The position numbers and the translations under genes were made by a program. A DNA stretch of 21,344 nucleotides. Source: Deltaproteobacteria bacterium (GTDB taxonomy: Bacteria > Myxococcota > Polyangia > Haliangiales > Haliangiaceae). How positions within the stretch are numbered: position 1 is the stretch's first letter; the number at the start of each line of letters is the position of its first letter. The stretch lies in the NCBI GenBank assembly GCA_018262455.1, contig JAGSPR010000196.1:1-21344 (forward strand). The letters are read 5' to 3'. This document shows positions 8,653-15,859 of the stretch, one piece after another. Below the pieces are notes generated by a model that was given only the letters and a program-made list of their open reading frames with translations, was not told the origin of the DNA and did no database searches.

Positions 8653-8668
8653 AGGTCGCCCGCGACCT
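8653..8668 (+). terminator. palindromic hairpin after the recA operon
   Basis: AGGTCGCCCGCGACCT has 7-bp complementary arms around a central CC; as RNA it would be a 6-bp stem with a CCCG loop. It lies 9 bp after the stop of the small recA-coupled gene. No T-run follows, so termination is plausible but not certain. Confidence 0.4.
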
Positions 8669-8733
8669 CGCCGGCAGGCGCCGTGTTGCGAACGGGTGGG
8701 CTGGCGGCGCCCGCCGTCTGCTACCCTACGACC

Positions 8734-9132
8734 ATGAGGAATCTCGTCTTGGGCGCGGCACTCGCGCTGGCCGCGCTAGGTGGCTGTCACAGCGACAAGA
8801 CCGCCGACCTGCCGACGATGACCGTCGAGCAGGTCGACGTGGCGGTCACCGCGAACCAGGCGCAGGCCGTCGACTGTAACGGTGAGGCCACGCGCAAGAA
8901 GTGGGGCATCGTGCCCGGCGCGCTCCTGATCTGCGATGACGAGTTCTTCACCGCCAGCCAGCTTCCCGCCAACAAGGCGGCGAAGCTGGTCTTCTACTGC
9001 GTCGGCCCTGGTTGACACGCTTCCCATGCTGGTGCCGGGCGCGCCAGGGACTTCGGCTACATCAACGTGTTCGTGATGCCAGAGGGCATCCAGGGCTGGG
9101 TCAAGGCCGGCAAGCCGACCCGGTCGATCTAA
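8734..9132 (+). CDS. rhodanese-like lipoprotein, predicted selenoprotein with in-frame TGA (Sec94)
   Basis: The gene has 133 codons including the stop, and codon 94 is TGA (9013-9015). A lipoprotein signal peptide (residues 1-17, lipobox L-G-G-C18) is followed by a single rhodanese domain of about residues 28-125. Its first half has 'AVDCNGEATRKKWGIVPGALLI', matching the rhodanese D-x-R...G-H-I-P-G-A pattern, then the active-site strand 'KLVFYC' (Cys89). TGA comes five residues later, and the same frame then reads 'HASHAGAGRARDFGYINV', then 'FVMPEGIQGWVKAGKPT', a textbook rhodanese ending, to TAA at 9130-9132. Rhodaneses of this subtype often have a second Cys at the TGA position (C-x4-C-x-A-S), so Sec would give C-x4-U. 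A SECIS-like stem follows the TGA and a terminator hairpin follows the TAA. The likely role is periplasmic sulfur or selenium transfer, or a redox function. The alternatives are a nonsense mutation or a 93-residue truncated product. Confidence 0.85.
9013..9050 (+). promoter_or_regulatory. candidate bacterial SECIS element
   Basis: TGA 9013-9015 is followed at 9029-9047 by a hairpin. The arms are CTGGTGC (9029-9035) and GCGCCAG (9041-9047), with six Watson-Crick pairs and one G-U, around the loop CGGGC (9036-9040). A short lower stem TCC/GGA (9022-9024, 9048-9050) is possible. The loop has G at its second position and begins 21 nt after the TGA, within the range I know for bacterial SECIS elements. 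It would be bound by SelB. It was folded by eye. Confidence 0.72.
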
Positions 9133-9151
9133 GCCCAGCGGTCGCCTGGGC
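9133..9151 (+). terminator. hairpin immediately after the selenoprotein TAA
   Basis: GCCCAG (9133-9138) and CTGGGC (9146-9151) pair perfectly around a 7-nt loop. The stem starts at the first base after the TAA and is followed by a G-rich, not T-rich, stretch. It supports the TAA, rather than the TGA, as the true gene end. Confidence 0.5.
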
Positions 9152-9639
9152 GCGGGGGCTCGCCGTCACGCGCTGCTCAATCCGCCGGCTACCGCGAGCT
9201 CGCCGAGGAGATCAGCTGCGCGGCCGCGCTAACGCCCGCCGCCGTCGGCCGCCGAGGTCGGTAGCTCGCGCGCGTCCCATTCGGCCGGGCTCGGCGCCGC
9301 CACGTGGTTCACGGTCGACTGCAGCATGCACACCGCGATCGTCCACAGGATCAGCCGGCGAGAACCGGGGCACGAGCGATCGGATCGTGCTGCGTTTGCA
9401 TCAAGCGCTGAGACGTCGCCGGTCCACACGCCGCCTGCGCACATGACCGGCTCGGGGTGCTCACCGGACCCACTGGCGGTTTCCGCCGCTCGTGACATCC
9501 TCGAAGCGATCTTCGGTCTCGCCATCATGCGGTTCGGCACGCGCCAGACGAGATCGGAGCCCCGGATGCCCAGCCCGGCGCAAGATCAAGGAAGACCGCC
9601 AACCACCAAGCACTCCCGGGCAACCTCGCCGAGATCTCG
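9152..9639. other. about 490-bp stretch without a convincing gene
   Basis: No frame shows a complete gene with start, ribosome-binding site and family-like protein. Small fragments look coding in style. On the plus strand, 'QSAGYRELAEEISCAAALTP' lies near 9178-9237. On the minus strand an open frame spans 9540-9229 with a hydrophobic run 'LILWTIAVCMLQSTVNHVAA' followed by 'PSPAEWDARELPTSA'. This last could be a small membrane or exported protein or a remnant, but no start or homology supports it. The region probably holds gene debris plus the promoter of the extensin-like gene. Confidence 0.35.
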
Positions 9640-10356
9640 GTGTCCTGTCTCGGTGGCGCGGTGTCTGGTCCTTGCAGCGCTCATCGCGAGCTCGAACAGC
9701 AGCTGCACGACGCGCGCGCTCCGTGGCGAAGCTGCGCCGGTGCGGGTCGAGAGCGCGGCACCACCACAGCCACCGCCACCGCCGCCGAGCTCGCTCGCAG
9801 GAAGCTAGCGTTCGTCGACGGTGAAGCGACGCCTGGCGTGCTCGCGCCCGTGCGCTTGCGTGGGCCGCTGCACGGGGTGGAGATCCGCTCCAGTCGAACC
9901 ACGGAATCCCGGAAGCGATCCATCTACGAGGTCTTCGATTGCCGCCTGGTCCTGGCCCTCGATGACTTTGCCGAGCTCGTCGCGGAGCATGGCGTCACCG
10001 AGATCATCCACTCCGGCGCCTACCGGCCGAAGACCGAGTCCGGTTGCACGCGGCGCTACTGGGGCCTGCAGCATTGCGCGGCGTTGGCCATCGATGTCCA
10101 GGCGTTCAAGCACAGCGATGGCACGACGCTGCGCGTCGATCGTGACTTCCACGGGCGGATCGGGCTCGGTAGTTGTGCCAGTGGCGTCGGACCGGCCCCG
10201 CGCACGCCTGGCGCGGAGGAGCTCTGGGCGTTCGTCTGCGGAGCCGCCGAGCGCGCGCTGTTCAACGTCATGCTCACGCCGAACCACAACACCGAGCACC
10301 GGAACCACTTCCATATGGAGCTCACGCCGGACGCGGGCTGGATGATGGTCCACTGA
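9640..10356 (+). CDS. extensin-like / M15-like peptidase domain protein
   Basis: The open frame has 238 codons from GTG 9640. The domain part begins near residue 55 ('KLAFVDGEATPGVLAP'). The rest matches the extensin-like C-terminal family (PF06904, related to M15 zinc peptidases): 'IIHSGAYRPK' (about 122-131), 'QHCAALAIDV' (H145...D152, in place of the usual H-x-x-G-x-A-x-D), 'FVCGAAERALFNVMLTP', and 'EHRNHFHMEL' with H223-F-H225. The expected zinc ligands are therefore present, with Ala replacing the usual Gly. The likely job is peptidoglycan peptide cleavage or binding outside the cytoplasm. The first 50 or so residues in this frame do not look like a signal peptide; a better N-terminus lies in another frame (9653-9808). 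The true start is therefore uncertain and the gene may be frameshifted. It converges with the kinase gene, 6 bp away. Confidence 0.75.
   Translation: MSCLGGAVSGPCSAHRELEQQLHDARAPWRSCAGAGRERGTTTATATAAELARRKLAFVDGEATPGVLAPVRLRGPLHGVEIRSSRTTESRKRSIYEVFDCRLVLALDDFAELVAEHGVTEIIHSGAYRPKTESGCTRRYWGLQHCAALAIDVQAFKHSDGTTLRVDRDFHGRIGLGSCASGVGPAPRTPGAEELWAFVCGAAERALFNVMLTPNHNTEHRNHFHMELTPDAGWMMVH
9653..9808 (+). other. out-of-frame signal peptide and Pro-rich linker of the extensin-like gene
   Basis: In the frame one base off the domain frame, GTG 9653 gives 'VARCLVLAALIASSNSSC' (a signal peptide, perhaps of lipoprotein type), then 'TTRALRGEAAPVRVESAA' and a poly-proline run ending at TAG 9806-9808. 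The domain frame takes over at about 9800 with 'RKLAFVDGE'. A one-base deletion in the C-rich repeat, a sequencing error, or -1 frameshifting would join the two. An upstream ATG at 9566 in the same frame is an alternative start. Confidence 0.5.
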
Positions 10357-10362
10357 TCCCGT

Positions 10363-13332
10363 CTAGGGACGGGGGTGTGCGGCGAGCCACGAGTCGACCT
10401 CGACGAGCTCGGCGTGACTCGCGGTCTCCTGGGCGAGCGCGGCACGAGCTGCGTCGGCATCGGCCCGCGCGCCCGCACGATCGCCAGCCTTCCAGCGCGC
10501 GCGCGCGCGCAAGAACTGCACGCCGCCCCGTCGCCCGGCCGGGACCTGGGCGGCGGCGGCGACCTCGAGCGCACGATCCGCGGCGGCGATCGCGGCGGCC
10601 AGCTGATCTGTGTGGAGGAGCACGTCCGTCAAGTCGGCGTACAAGTCGACCAGCATCGGGTGGTCCTTTCCGAGCACGCCCTCGTCGATCGTGATCGCGC
10701 GGCGTGCCGCGGCGAGGGCCGCCTCGTGCTTGCCCTGGGCGAGCCGCGCCTGGGACAGCCGGTGCAAGCTGGCCGCGACGTCATCGTGCTGTTCGCCGAA
10801 CGCCTTCTCGCGGATCTGCAGCGAGAGCTCTGCGTCACGGACGGCAGCGTCGAGCCGGCCCAGTGCGAGCTCGGCCTTGGACATGTTCTCGTGCGCGTTG
10901 GCGACGCTCGGGTGATCAGGGCCGAGCTTGGGGAGCAAGATCGCGAGCGCGCGCTGATCGTGGTCCAGCGCCTCCTCGTAGCGATGGAGCTCGACGTCGA
11001 GCATCGCCAGGTTGGACAGCGTGGTGCCGAGCAGCGGGTGGTTCGGCGCCAGCGCCGCCTCTCGGATCGCCAGCGTCCGCAAGATCGTCGCGCGTGACTC
11101 GTCGAGTCGATCGAGGTTCTCCTGGATCTGCGCCAGGCCGTCGAGGATGTACGCGATCTCGGGGTGGCTCGGGCCGAGGGCCTGCTCCGCCATGTGCAGC
11201 GCCTGCTCCGACAGCGTCAAGGCCTCGGCCGTGTGTCCGGTGTCGGACAGGATCTTGGACAGCCGGTCGATCGCGTTGGCGACCTCGCGACCGGTGCCGC
11301 CTTCGGCCTTGCCGATCAGCGCGACCGCGCGCCGCGCCTCCACCTCTGCCTCGGGGTACTTGCCCTGCTGCTCGAACATCGCGGCAAGGCCGAACGCGAG
11401 ACGACCCTCGGAGTAGCTGTCGCCGGGGATCTTGTGAAGCAGCGCGCGCGCGTGCTCGCCGGCATCGCTGGCCGGCCCATCGTGATGCTGCGCCGTCTCG
11501 CTGAGGAGCAATTGCGTCCACGCGCGCACGGCGACCACGTCGTCAGCCCCCGCTTCGGCCGCGAGGATCGCTCGCTTGATGCCGGCGACCTGGCTCGGGC
11601 GATCGCCGGCGGCCGCCTGCAACGATGCGAGGCGCAGCTCGGCCGCGGCGGTCAGCGGCGAGAAGTTGATGAGCCGTGCGGTGTCGGCGGTCGCGCGGGC
11701 GATCGGCAAGGCCTGCCGGTACTGGCCCGTTGCCTCGAGCGCCGTCGCGCGCGCGAGCTCGTGCTCTGCGGCTTCGATCTGTCCGCGCAAGATCGGCGAC
11801 TGTGGTCGCCGCACGCGCGCACGCAGCCACGACAGGTTCGCGCAATCGGCCACGCGGCTCAGCCCATCGATCGCGGCTGCGGCCTTGCCGATCACGCTCG
11901 CGTCGGCGTGGGCCAGCGCCTGGGCGAGCGCATCGAGCTCGCCCAGGCGCTGGTCGAGGCACTGCATGCGGAGGTCGAGCAGATCCTCGGACTGTTCGCC
12001 GCGCGTCCAGGTCGCCGCGCACGCATCGTTGCGCATCGCCACCCAGGCGCGCGCGTAGCGGTCGAGATCGCGATCGGCGGCGCGCCACGCGGCGTCACCG
12101 TACGGTTTGCCGGCGGCACGAAACGCCTCGCCGAGCGCCTGGCGTCGCGGGGCGTCCCAGATGGCGCTCAGCCGAGACGACGCGTCGCTGCAGATCAGCG
12201 TCGCTGGCGCGCTGGCGCGCCCGAAACCCCACCCGGTCGTGATCGCCGCGACCGGCGCCAGCACCGCAAGCGCGATCACGATCCGCCGCCGCCGCGAGCG
12301 CGGACCGCCGCGCAGCTGCACGATCATTGCCTCCATGCTCGACCAGCGCGCCTCAGGTCGGGCGGCGAGCGCGGGCAAGATCGCCGCACGGAGCCAGCTC
12401 GGGACGTCGGTCGTCGTCGGCGCCGGGATGATCTCGCCGCGCTCGATGTGCACGAGGATCTCGTCGAGGGTATCGCCGGCGAACGGCCGCGCGCCGTAGA
12501 GTCCCTCGTACAGCGAGACCGCGAAGCTGAACTGATCGCTCCGCGCATCAGCCGGCTTGCCCTTGGCCTGCTCCGGCGCCATGTAGCCGGGCGTCCCGAC
12601 GCGAGCACCGGTCACGGTCAGCCCGCCAAGCGGGGACCGATCGACGTCCGAGCGGGGCTCCTGGGGGTCCGACGAGCGCGCCAGGCCAAAATCGCTGACG
12701 CGCGCACGCCCATCGGCTCCGACCAGTACGTTCGCCGGCTTGAAATCGCGATGAACGAGCCCGGCTGCGTGCGCGGCGGCAAGCCCGGCGGCGGCTTGCA
12801 GGTAGATCGCCAGGACCTCGGACCACGGCCGCGGCTCGGCCCGGAGCCAGCTGTCCACCGAGCCGCCTTCGACGAGCTCCATCGCGATGAACGCGGTGTC
12901 GTCGTGGCTTCCGGTGTCGAAGATCGCGACGACGTTGGGGTGCGCGAGCCTCGCGATCGCGCGCGCCTCGCGCTCCATCCGCGCCGCTCGCTCCGCGCCC
13001 GGCAGGCCGAGCCCGGGATGGAGCACCTTGAGGGCGACCTTGCGATCGAGCTCGGGGTCGTGGGCGGCATACACCACGCCCATGCCGCCAGCGCCCCTCA
13101 GCTCGACGACGACGTAGCGTCCCAGCTTGCTCCCTCGGGGGAGGTTCCGCGCCGCGCTGACATGCGGTGTGGTCGCGCCCAGGTCGGTCGGCGCGAGATC
13201 GCCCGCCACGATGGCCACGAGCCGCCGGCACGCCGAGCACTCGGCGAGGTGCTGCTCGACCTCGGCGGCTCGCCCGGCAGGCATCTCGCCTTCGAGGAAA
13301 CCGGTCAGCGTCTCGTCGTCCAGACACTGCAT
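10363..13332 (-). CDS. Ser/Thr protein kinase with N-terminal anti-sigma-like zinc finger and C-terminal TPRs
   Basis: This is a 989-residue protein. Residues 1-45 form a zf-HC2-like zinc finger ('VEQHLAECSACRR', H28-x3-C32-x2-C35) of the sort found in anti-sigma factors. Residues 72-340 are a Hanks-type kinase: glycine loop 'GAGGMG' (80-85), Lys102, 'HRDFKPAN' (194-201), 'DFG' (214-216), and 'GTPGYMAPEQ' activation end. All catalytic residues are present. Residues about 347-350 (RRRR) and 351-373 form one membrane helix. The rest is outside the cytoplasm and, from about residue 600, consists of TPR units of the kinesin-light-chain type ('A-L-x-x-H-P-x-x-A...N-L-A'). ATG 13332 was chosen because it opens the zinc finger. 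The divergent gene is a sigma factor, so this kinase is a likely cognate regulator. It converges with the extensin-like gene. Confidence 0.95.
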   Translation of the reverse strand: MQCLDDETLTGFLEGEMPAGRAAEVEQHLAECSACRRLVAIVAGDLAPTDLGATTPHVSAARNLPRGSKLGRYVVVELRGAGGMGVVYAAHDPELDRKVALKVLHPGLGLPGAERAARMEREARAIARLAHPNVVAIFDTGSHDDTAFIAMELVEGGSVDSWLRAEPRPWSEVLAIYLQAAAGLAAAHAAGLVHRDFKPANVLVGADGRARVSDFGLARSSDPQEPRSDVDRSPLGGLTVTGARVGTPGYMAPEQAKGKPADARSDQFSFAVSLYEGLYGARPFAGDTLDEILVHIERGEIIPAPTTTDVPSWLRAAILPALAARPEARWSSMEAMIVQLRGGPRSRRRRIVIALAVLAPVAAITTGWGFGRASAPATLICSDASSRLSAIWDAPRRQALGEAFRAAGKPYGDAAWRAADRDLDRYARAWVAMRNDACAATWTRGEQSEDLLDLRMQCLDQRLGELDALAQALAHADASVIGKAAAAIDGLSRVADCANLSWLRARVRRPQSPILRGQIEAAEHELARATALEATGQYRQALPIARATADTARLINFSPLTAAAELRLASLQAAAGDRPSQVAGIKRAILAAEAGADDVVAVRAWTQLLLSETAQHHDGPASDAGEHARALLHKIPGDSYSEGRLAFGLAAMFEQQGKYPEAEVEARRAVALIGKAEGGTGREVANAIDRLSKILSDTGHTAEALTLSEQALHMAEQALGPSHPEIAYILDGLAQIQENLDRLDESRATILRTLAIREAALAPNHPLLGTTLSNLAMLDVELHRYEEALDHDQRALAILLPKLGPDHPSVANAHENMSKAELALGRLDAAVRDAELSLQIREKAFGEQHDDVAASLHRLSQARLAQGKHEAALAAARRAITIDEGVLGKDHPMLVDLYADLTDVLLHTDQLAAAIAAADRALEVAAAAQVPAGRRGGVQFLRARARWKAGDRAGARADADAARAALAQETASHAELVEVDSWLAAHPRP

Positions 13333-13394
13333 CCGATCGCAGCATAGCAAACCGCTCGCCGGGCCACCGACCATGCGACCCCGGCCGGCTGTCG

Positions 13395-13406
13395 TCGTCC
13401 GGACGA
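13395..13406. promoter_or_regulatory. 12-bp perfect palindrome in the kinase/sigma divergent promoter
   Basis: TCGTCCGGACGA lies in the 160-bp gap between the two divergent starts (63 bp from the kinase ATG and 87 bp from the sigma GTG). Its core GTCCGGAC also occurs in the recA upstream palindrome (7170-7177). It is a candidate operator; the core also appears once inside a coding region (2111-2118), so chance is possible. Confidence 0.35.
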
Positions 13407-13492
13407 TGGTGACTCTGCCGAGGGCGATCGTGGTGCGGGGTGGCCGTCGATCTGACGCGAGGTCGGGCTCGATCCTGTGCGAAGATCGACGC

Positions 13493-14386
13493 GTGACCGC
13501 GAGCGAGGTCTGGACGCGCATCCAGGCGCAGCTGACGCCTGAGGTGGTAGCGGTGGCCACCGCGCACGATCTGGCCGATCGTCTCGCCGTCGGCCTCCAG
13601 GCGATCCGCGAGCGCTGGCCCGGCTCGCCCGCCATCGGCGACGGGTTCATCGCCTACCTCGCACAACGGCTCGCGTCCCAGCCCGACCTCGACGGCGCGC
13701 TGCCCAGGCTCCGGATCGACGACCTGTTCCTCGCGTGGTGGGCTGGCAGCGGGGATCCGCACGGGATCATCGCGTTCGAGGCCGCGCTGGCCGAAGACCT
13801 GCGGCGGGTGGCATCGCGGTTCCGCCACATCCCCGCGGACGAGCTGCGCCAGGTGCTGCGGATCAAGCTGTTCGTCGGCGATGGCAAGACACCACCGAGA
13901 ATCCGCTCCTACGCCGGCTTTGGGTTCCTCCAGAACTGGCTCAGGATCACGGCCGCGCGCACCTTCGTCGACGCGGCGCGCGCGGATCAGGGACGCCACT
14001 ACGCGGAGGAGCTCGACGAGCACGAGGTCTTGCAATGGATCCCGCCGACCGGCGATCCCCGCGACCACCACCAGCGCAACGAGCTCGCGGTCGCGATCAA
14101 GCACGCGTTTGGCATCGCCGTCGCCGGACTCGCGCCACGGGAACGGACGTTCCTTCGCCATGCGTCGGTCGATCGGCTGACGCTCGATCAGATCGCCGCG
14201 ACCTATCGCGTGCATCGCGCGACGGTCGCGCGGGTGCTCGCTGCGGCGCGCGAGCGTTTGCTGCAGCAGACCCGCGCCGGCGTGGTCGCCGCGCTCGGGA
14301 TCGAGCCGACCGAGCTTGCCAGCGCGATGCACACGCTCGACCACCGCCTCGACCTGTCGCTGTCGCGCGTGCTGCGCGAGGACTAA
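13493..14386 (+). CDS. sigma-70 family factor, myxobacterial (gmx1-like) ECF type
   Basis: This is a 297-residue protein starting at GTG 13493. The C-terminal part carries a region-4 helix-turn-helix: 'LAPRERTFLRHASVDRLTLDQIAATYRVHRATVARVLAAARERLL' (about residues 214-258; the last helix would contact the -35 element). Before it, 'SYAGFGFLQNWLRITAARTFVDAAR' fits a divergent region 2. The length and the weak region 2 fit the myxobacterial family described as Sig-70_gmx1 (TIGR03001), so a standard ECF label is only approximate. It is divergent from a kinase carrying an anti-sigma-like zinc finger, which suggests control by binding or phosphorylation. Its last bases overlap the stop of the convergent PilZ gene by 3 bp. 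Confidence 0.8.
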   Translation: MTASEVWTRIQAQLTPEVVAVATAHDLADRLAVGLQAIRERWPGSPAIGDGFIAYLAQRLASQPDLDGALPRLRIDDLFLAWWAGSGDPHGIIAFEAALAEDLRRVASRFRHIPADELRQVLRIKLFVGDGKTPPRIRSYAGFGFLQNWLRITAARTFVDAARADQGRHYAEELDEHEVLQWIPPTGDPRDHHQRNELAVAIKHAFGIAVAGLAPRERTFLRHASVDRLTLDQIAATYRVHRATVARVLAAARERLLQQTRAGVVAALGIEPTELASAMHTLDHRLDLSLSRVLRED

Positions 14387-15783
14387 TCCGGCAGGTTCTC
14401 GCGCTCGATCGTCACGATGACCACCCCGGGCTCGGTGCGCACCTGGTAGCGCGGCACGCCGCCGCGCGTGAACAGACGGATCTGGGCAGCACCGTCGAAG
14501 TCGCGCTCGCCCAGCCAGTACTTCCACACGCGACCCATGCCAGGCCGGTACCCACGGTCTGCTGCGACGAACCGGGTGCAGCGCAAGGTCAGCGCCACGC
14601 CATCAGGTTCGGTCAGGGTGTAGTGCCGGATGGAATCGAGCGGGCCCGTCACCGGGACGCGCAGCTCGATGGTGTCGCTGACCTCCGAGATCGTCGGCGA
14701 AGCGTCGATGACCGGCTTGGCGGGGGGCGTCTCGACGGGCTTGACCAGCGGCGCGTCGGTGACCGCTGGCCTCGGTGGGGACGCGGCCGGGGCCGGGCGG
14801 GTGGGCTCGACGGGTCGAGCGGCCGCTGGGCTGACCGTCACCGGTGGCGCGCCGGCAGGTGGGTCGCGCAGCTCCTCGATGATCACGACACCGGCAAGCG
14901 CCGCGAGCCCGCCCGTCGCGATCGCCGCGAACAGCAGGCGACCGATGCGCGCACGACGCGCGGCTGGAACTGCCGGTGCCACCGCATCGCTGGCAGGCGG
15001 GCCCGAGTCTTGCTGTGCAGCCTCGCTCGTGACCGAGGGCCCGAGCTCGACCGGCGTGACGTCATCGGCGAAATCGTCTTCCGCGGGTGAGCGAGATCGA
15101 ACGGAGATCACGCCCGAGGCCGTGACCGGTCGATCGTCCTCGAACGTGATCTGGATCGGCTCGTCCGCATCGAGCTCCTCGTGAGCGGGCGAATCCAGGT
15201 CGATCTCCATCTGGAGCTGGGTCGTGCCATCCCGATGGGTGCTCAGCGTCGTCCGGGCGACGCAACCGGTGTAGTCGGCGTTGCCGCCGACGAAGGACAG
15301 CCGTACCGGTCCCTCGAGCTGAACGTCCGGAACCGGGACGGTGGTCACGACGCCCTGCGCGGTCAACACGGCCCGCATCTCGACGGGTTCGGTCCGGTCG
15401 CCGAACCACACGCGCACCGCCTGAACCGCATCTCCCGAATCGACGATCGCGCGACGAAGCTGGTGGAGGTCGGTCTCGGTCAGCCCCACGAACCGGATTC
15501 CGGCTCCGCTTTGATACGGGTCGCTGGGAGTCCCCTGGGCTTGTCGGCCGGGCCGCGACCATGCGACCCGCCCCTGGAGCGTCGCCAGCCGACGTGGCAG
15601 CGCGACCTCGAGCTCCACCAGCGCGTTCACCGCGAGGGGGCGGGGCGTCTCCAGGAACAGGCCGCCCTCGCTCAGATTCCGGGTGCACGCCGGCATGTGC
15701 ACGCGGTCGTTGCGGAGCATGACCTGGGTGGGCATCCGGTACGACACTCGAGGGAGACGGCGCTCCCAGCGCGAATGATTCAT
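14383..15783 (-). CDS. PilZ-domain membrane protein with C-terminal AMIN-like domain
   Basis: This is a 466-residue protein. Residues 8-112 form a PilZ domain with the c-di-GMP motifs R8-x3-R12 and 'NLSEGG' (N36-x-S38-x2-G41). Residues 125-230 look like a second beta-barrel-type domain without those motifs. One membrane helix lies at about 281-303, preceded by 'ARRARIGR'. It is followed by a Pro/Ala-rich spacer (308-358) and a final beta domain (371-461; 'TIELRVPVTGPLDSIRHYTL', then 'PDGVALTLRC') that resembles AMIN domains of envelope proteins. The topology would put c-di-GMP sensing in the cytoplasm and the AMIN-like part in the periplasm. ATG 15783 is preferred over the adjacent TTG. A 7-bp hairpin lies over its ribosome-binding site. 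Confidence 0.88.
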   Translation of the reverse strand: MNHSRWERRLPRVSYRMPTQVMLRNDRVHMPACTRNLSEGGLFLETPRPLAVNALVELEVALPRRLATLQGRVAWSRPGRQAQGTPSDPYQSGAGIRFVGLTETDLHQLRRAIVDSGDAVQAVRVWFGDRTEPVEMRAVLTAQGVVTTVPVPDVQLEGPVRLSFVGGNADYTGCVARTTLSTHRDGTTQLQMEIDLDSPAHEELDADEPIQITFEDDRPVTASGVISVRSRSPAEDDFADDVTPVELGPSVTSEAAQQDSGPPASDAVAPAVPAARRARIGRLLFAAIATGGLAALAGVVIIEELRDPPAGAPPVTVSPAAARPVEPTRPAPAASPPRPAVTDAPLVKPVETPPAKPVIDASPTISEVSDTIELRVPVTGPLDSIRHYTLTEPDGVALTLRCTRFVAADRGYRPGMGRVWKYWLGERDFDGAAQIRLFTRGGVPRYQVRTEPGVVIVTIERENLPD

Positions 15784-15786
15784 CAA

Positions 15787-15805
15787 TGTAGTCCGCCTGA
15801 CTACA
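15787..15805 (-). promoter_or_regulatory. hairpin over the ribosome-binding site of the PilZ gene
   Basis: On the mRNA strand TGTAGTC and GACTACA (7-bp perfect arms) enclose AGGCG. The purine run AGGCGG, the only Shine-Dalgarno-like sequence, sits in the loop and 3' arm, 9 nt before the ATG. It may mask the ribosome-binding site or be a protein operator. Confidence 0.5.
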
Positions 15806-15859
15806 GGCTACAAAGCGGCCGCTCGGGGGACAAGAAAACGCCATGAAATGAATACGATC

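Noticed and set aside
8734..9015. A complete 93-residue lipoprotein ending at TGA
   Set aside because: It would stop in the middle of the rhodanese active-site loop, while the same frame continues as rhodanese and carries a SECIS-like hairpin.
9229..9540. A 103-residue minus-strand frame with a hydrophobic run
   Set aside because: There is no ribosome-binding site, family or conserved motif; it is described only as part of the gene-poor stretch.
11164..13347. A 727-residue plus-strand frame opposite the kinase
   Set aside because: The kinase has all catalytic motifs on the minus strand; the antisense frame is Arg/Ala/Gly-rich shadow.
13333..13650. 106-residue upstream extension of the kinase
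   Set aside because: It overlaps the divergent sigma gene and has no domain; the zinc finger begins right at ATG 13332.
12548..14527. A 659-residue minus-strand frame across the kinase, sigma and PilZ genes
   Set aside because: It cuts across three supported genes in other frames and shows no domain.
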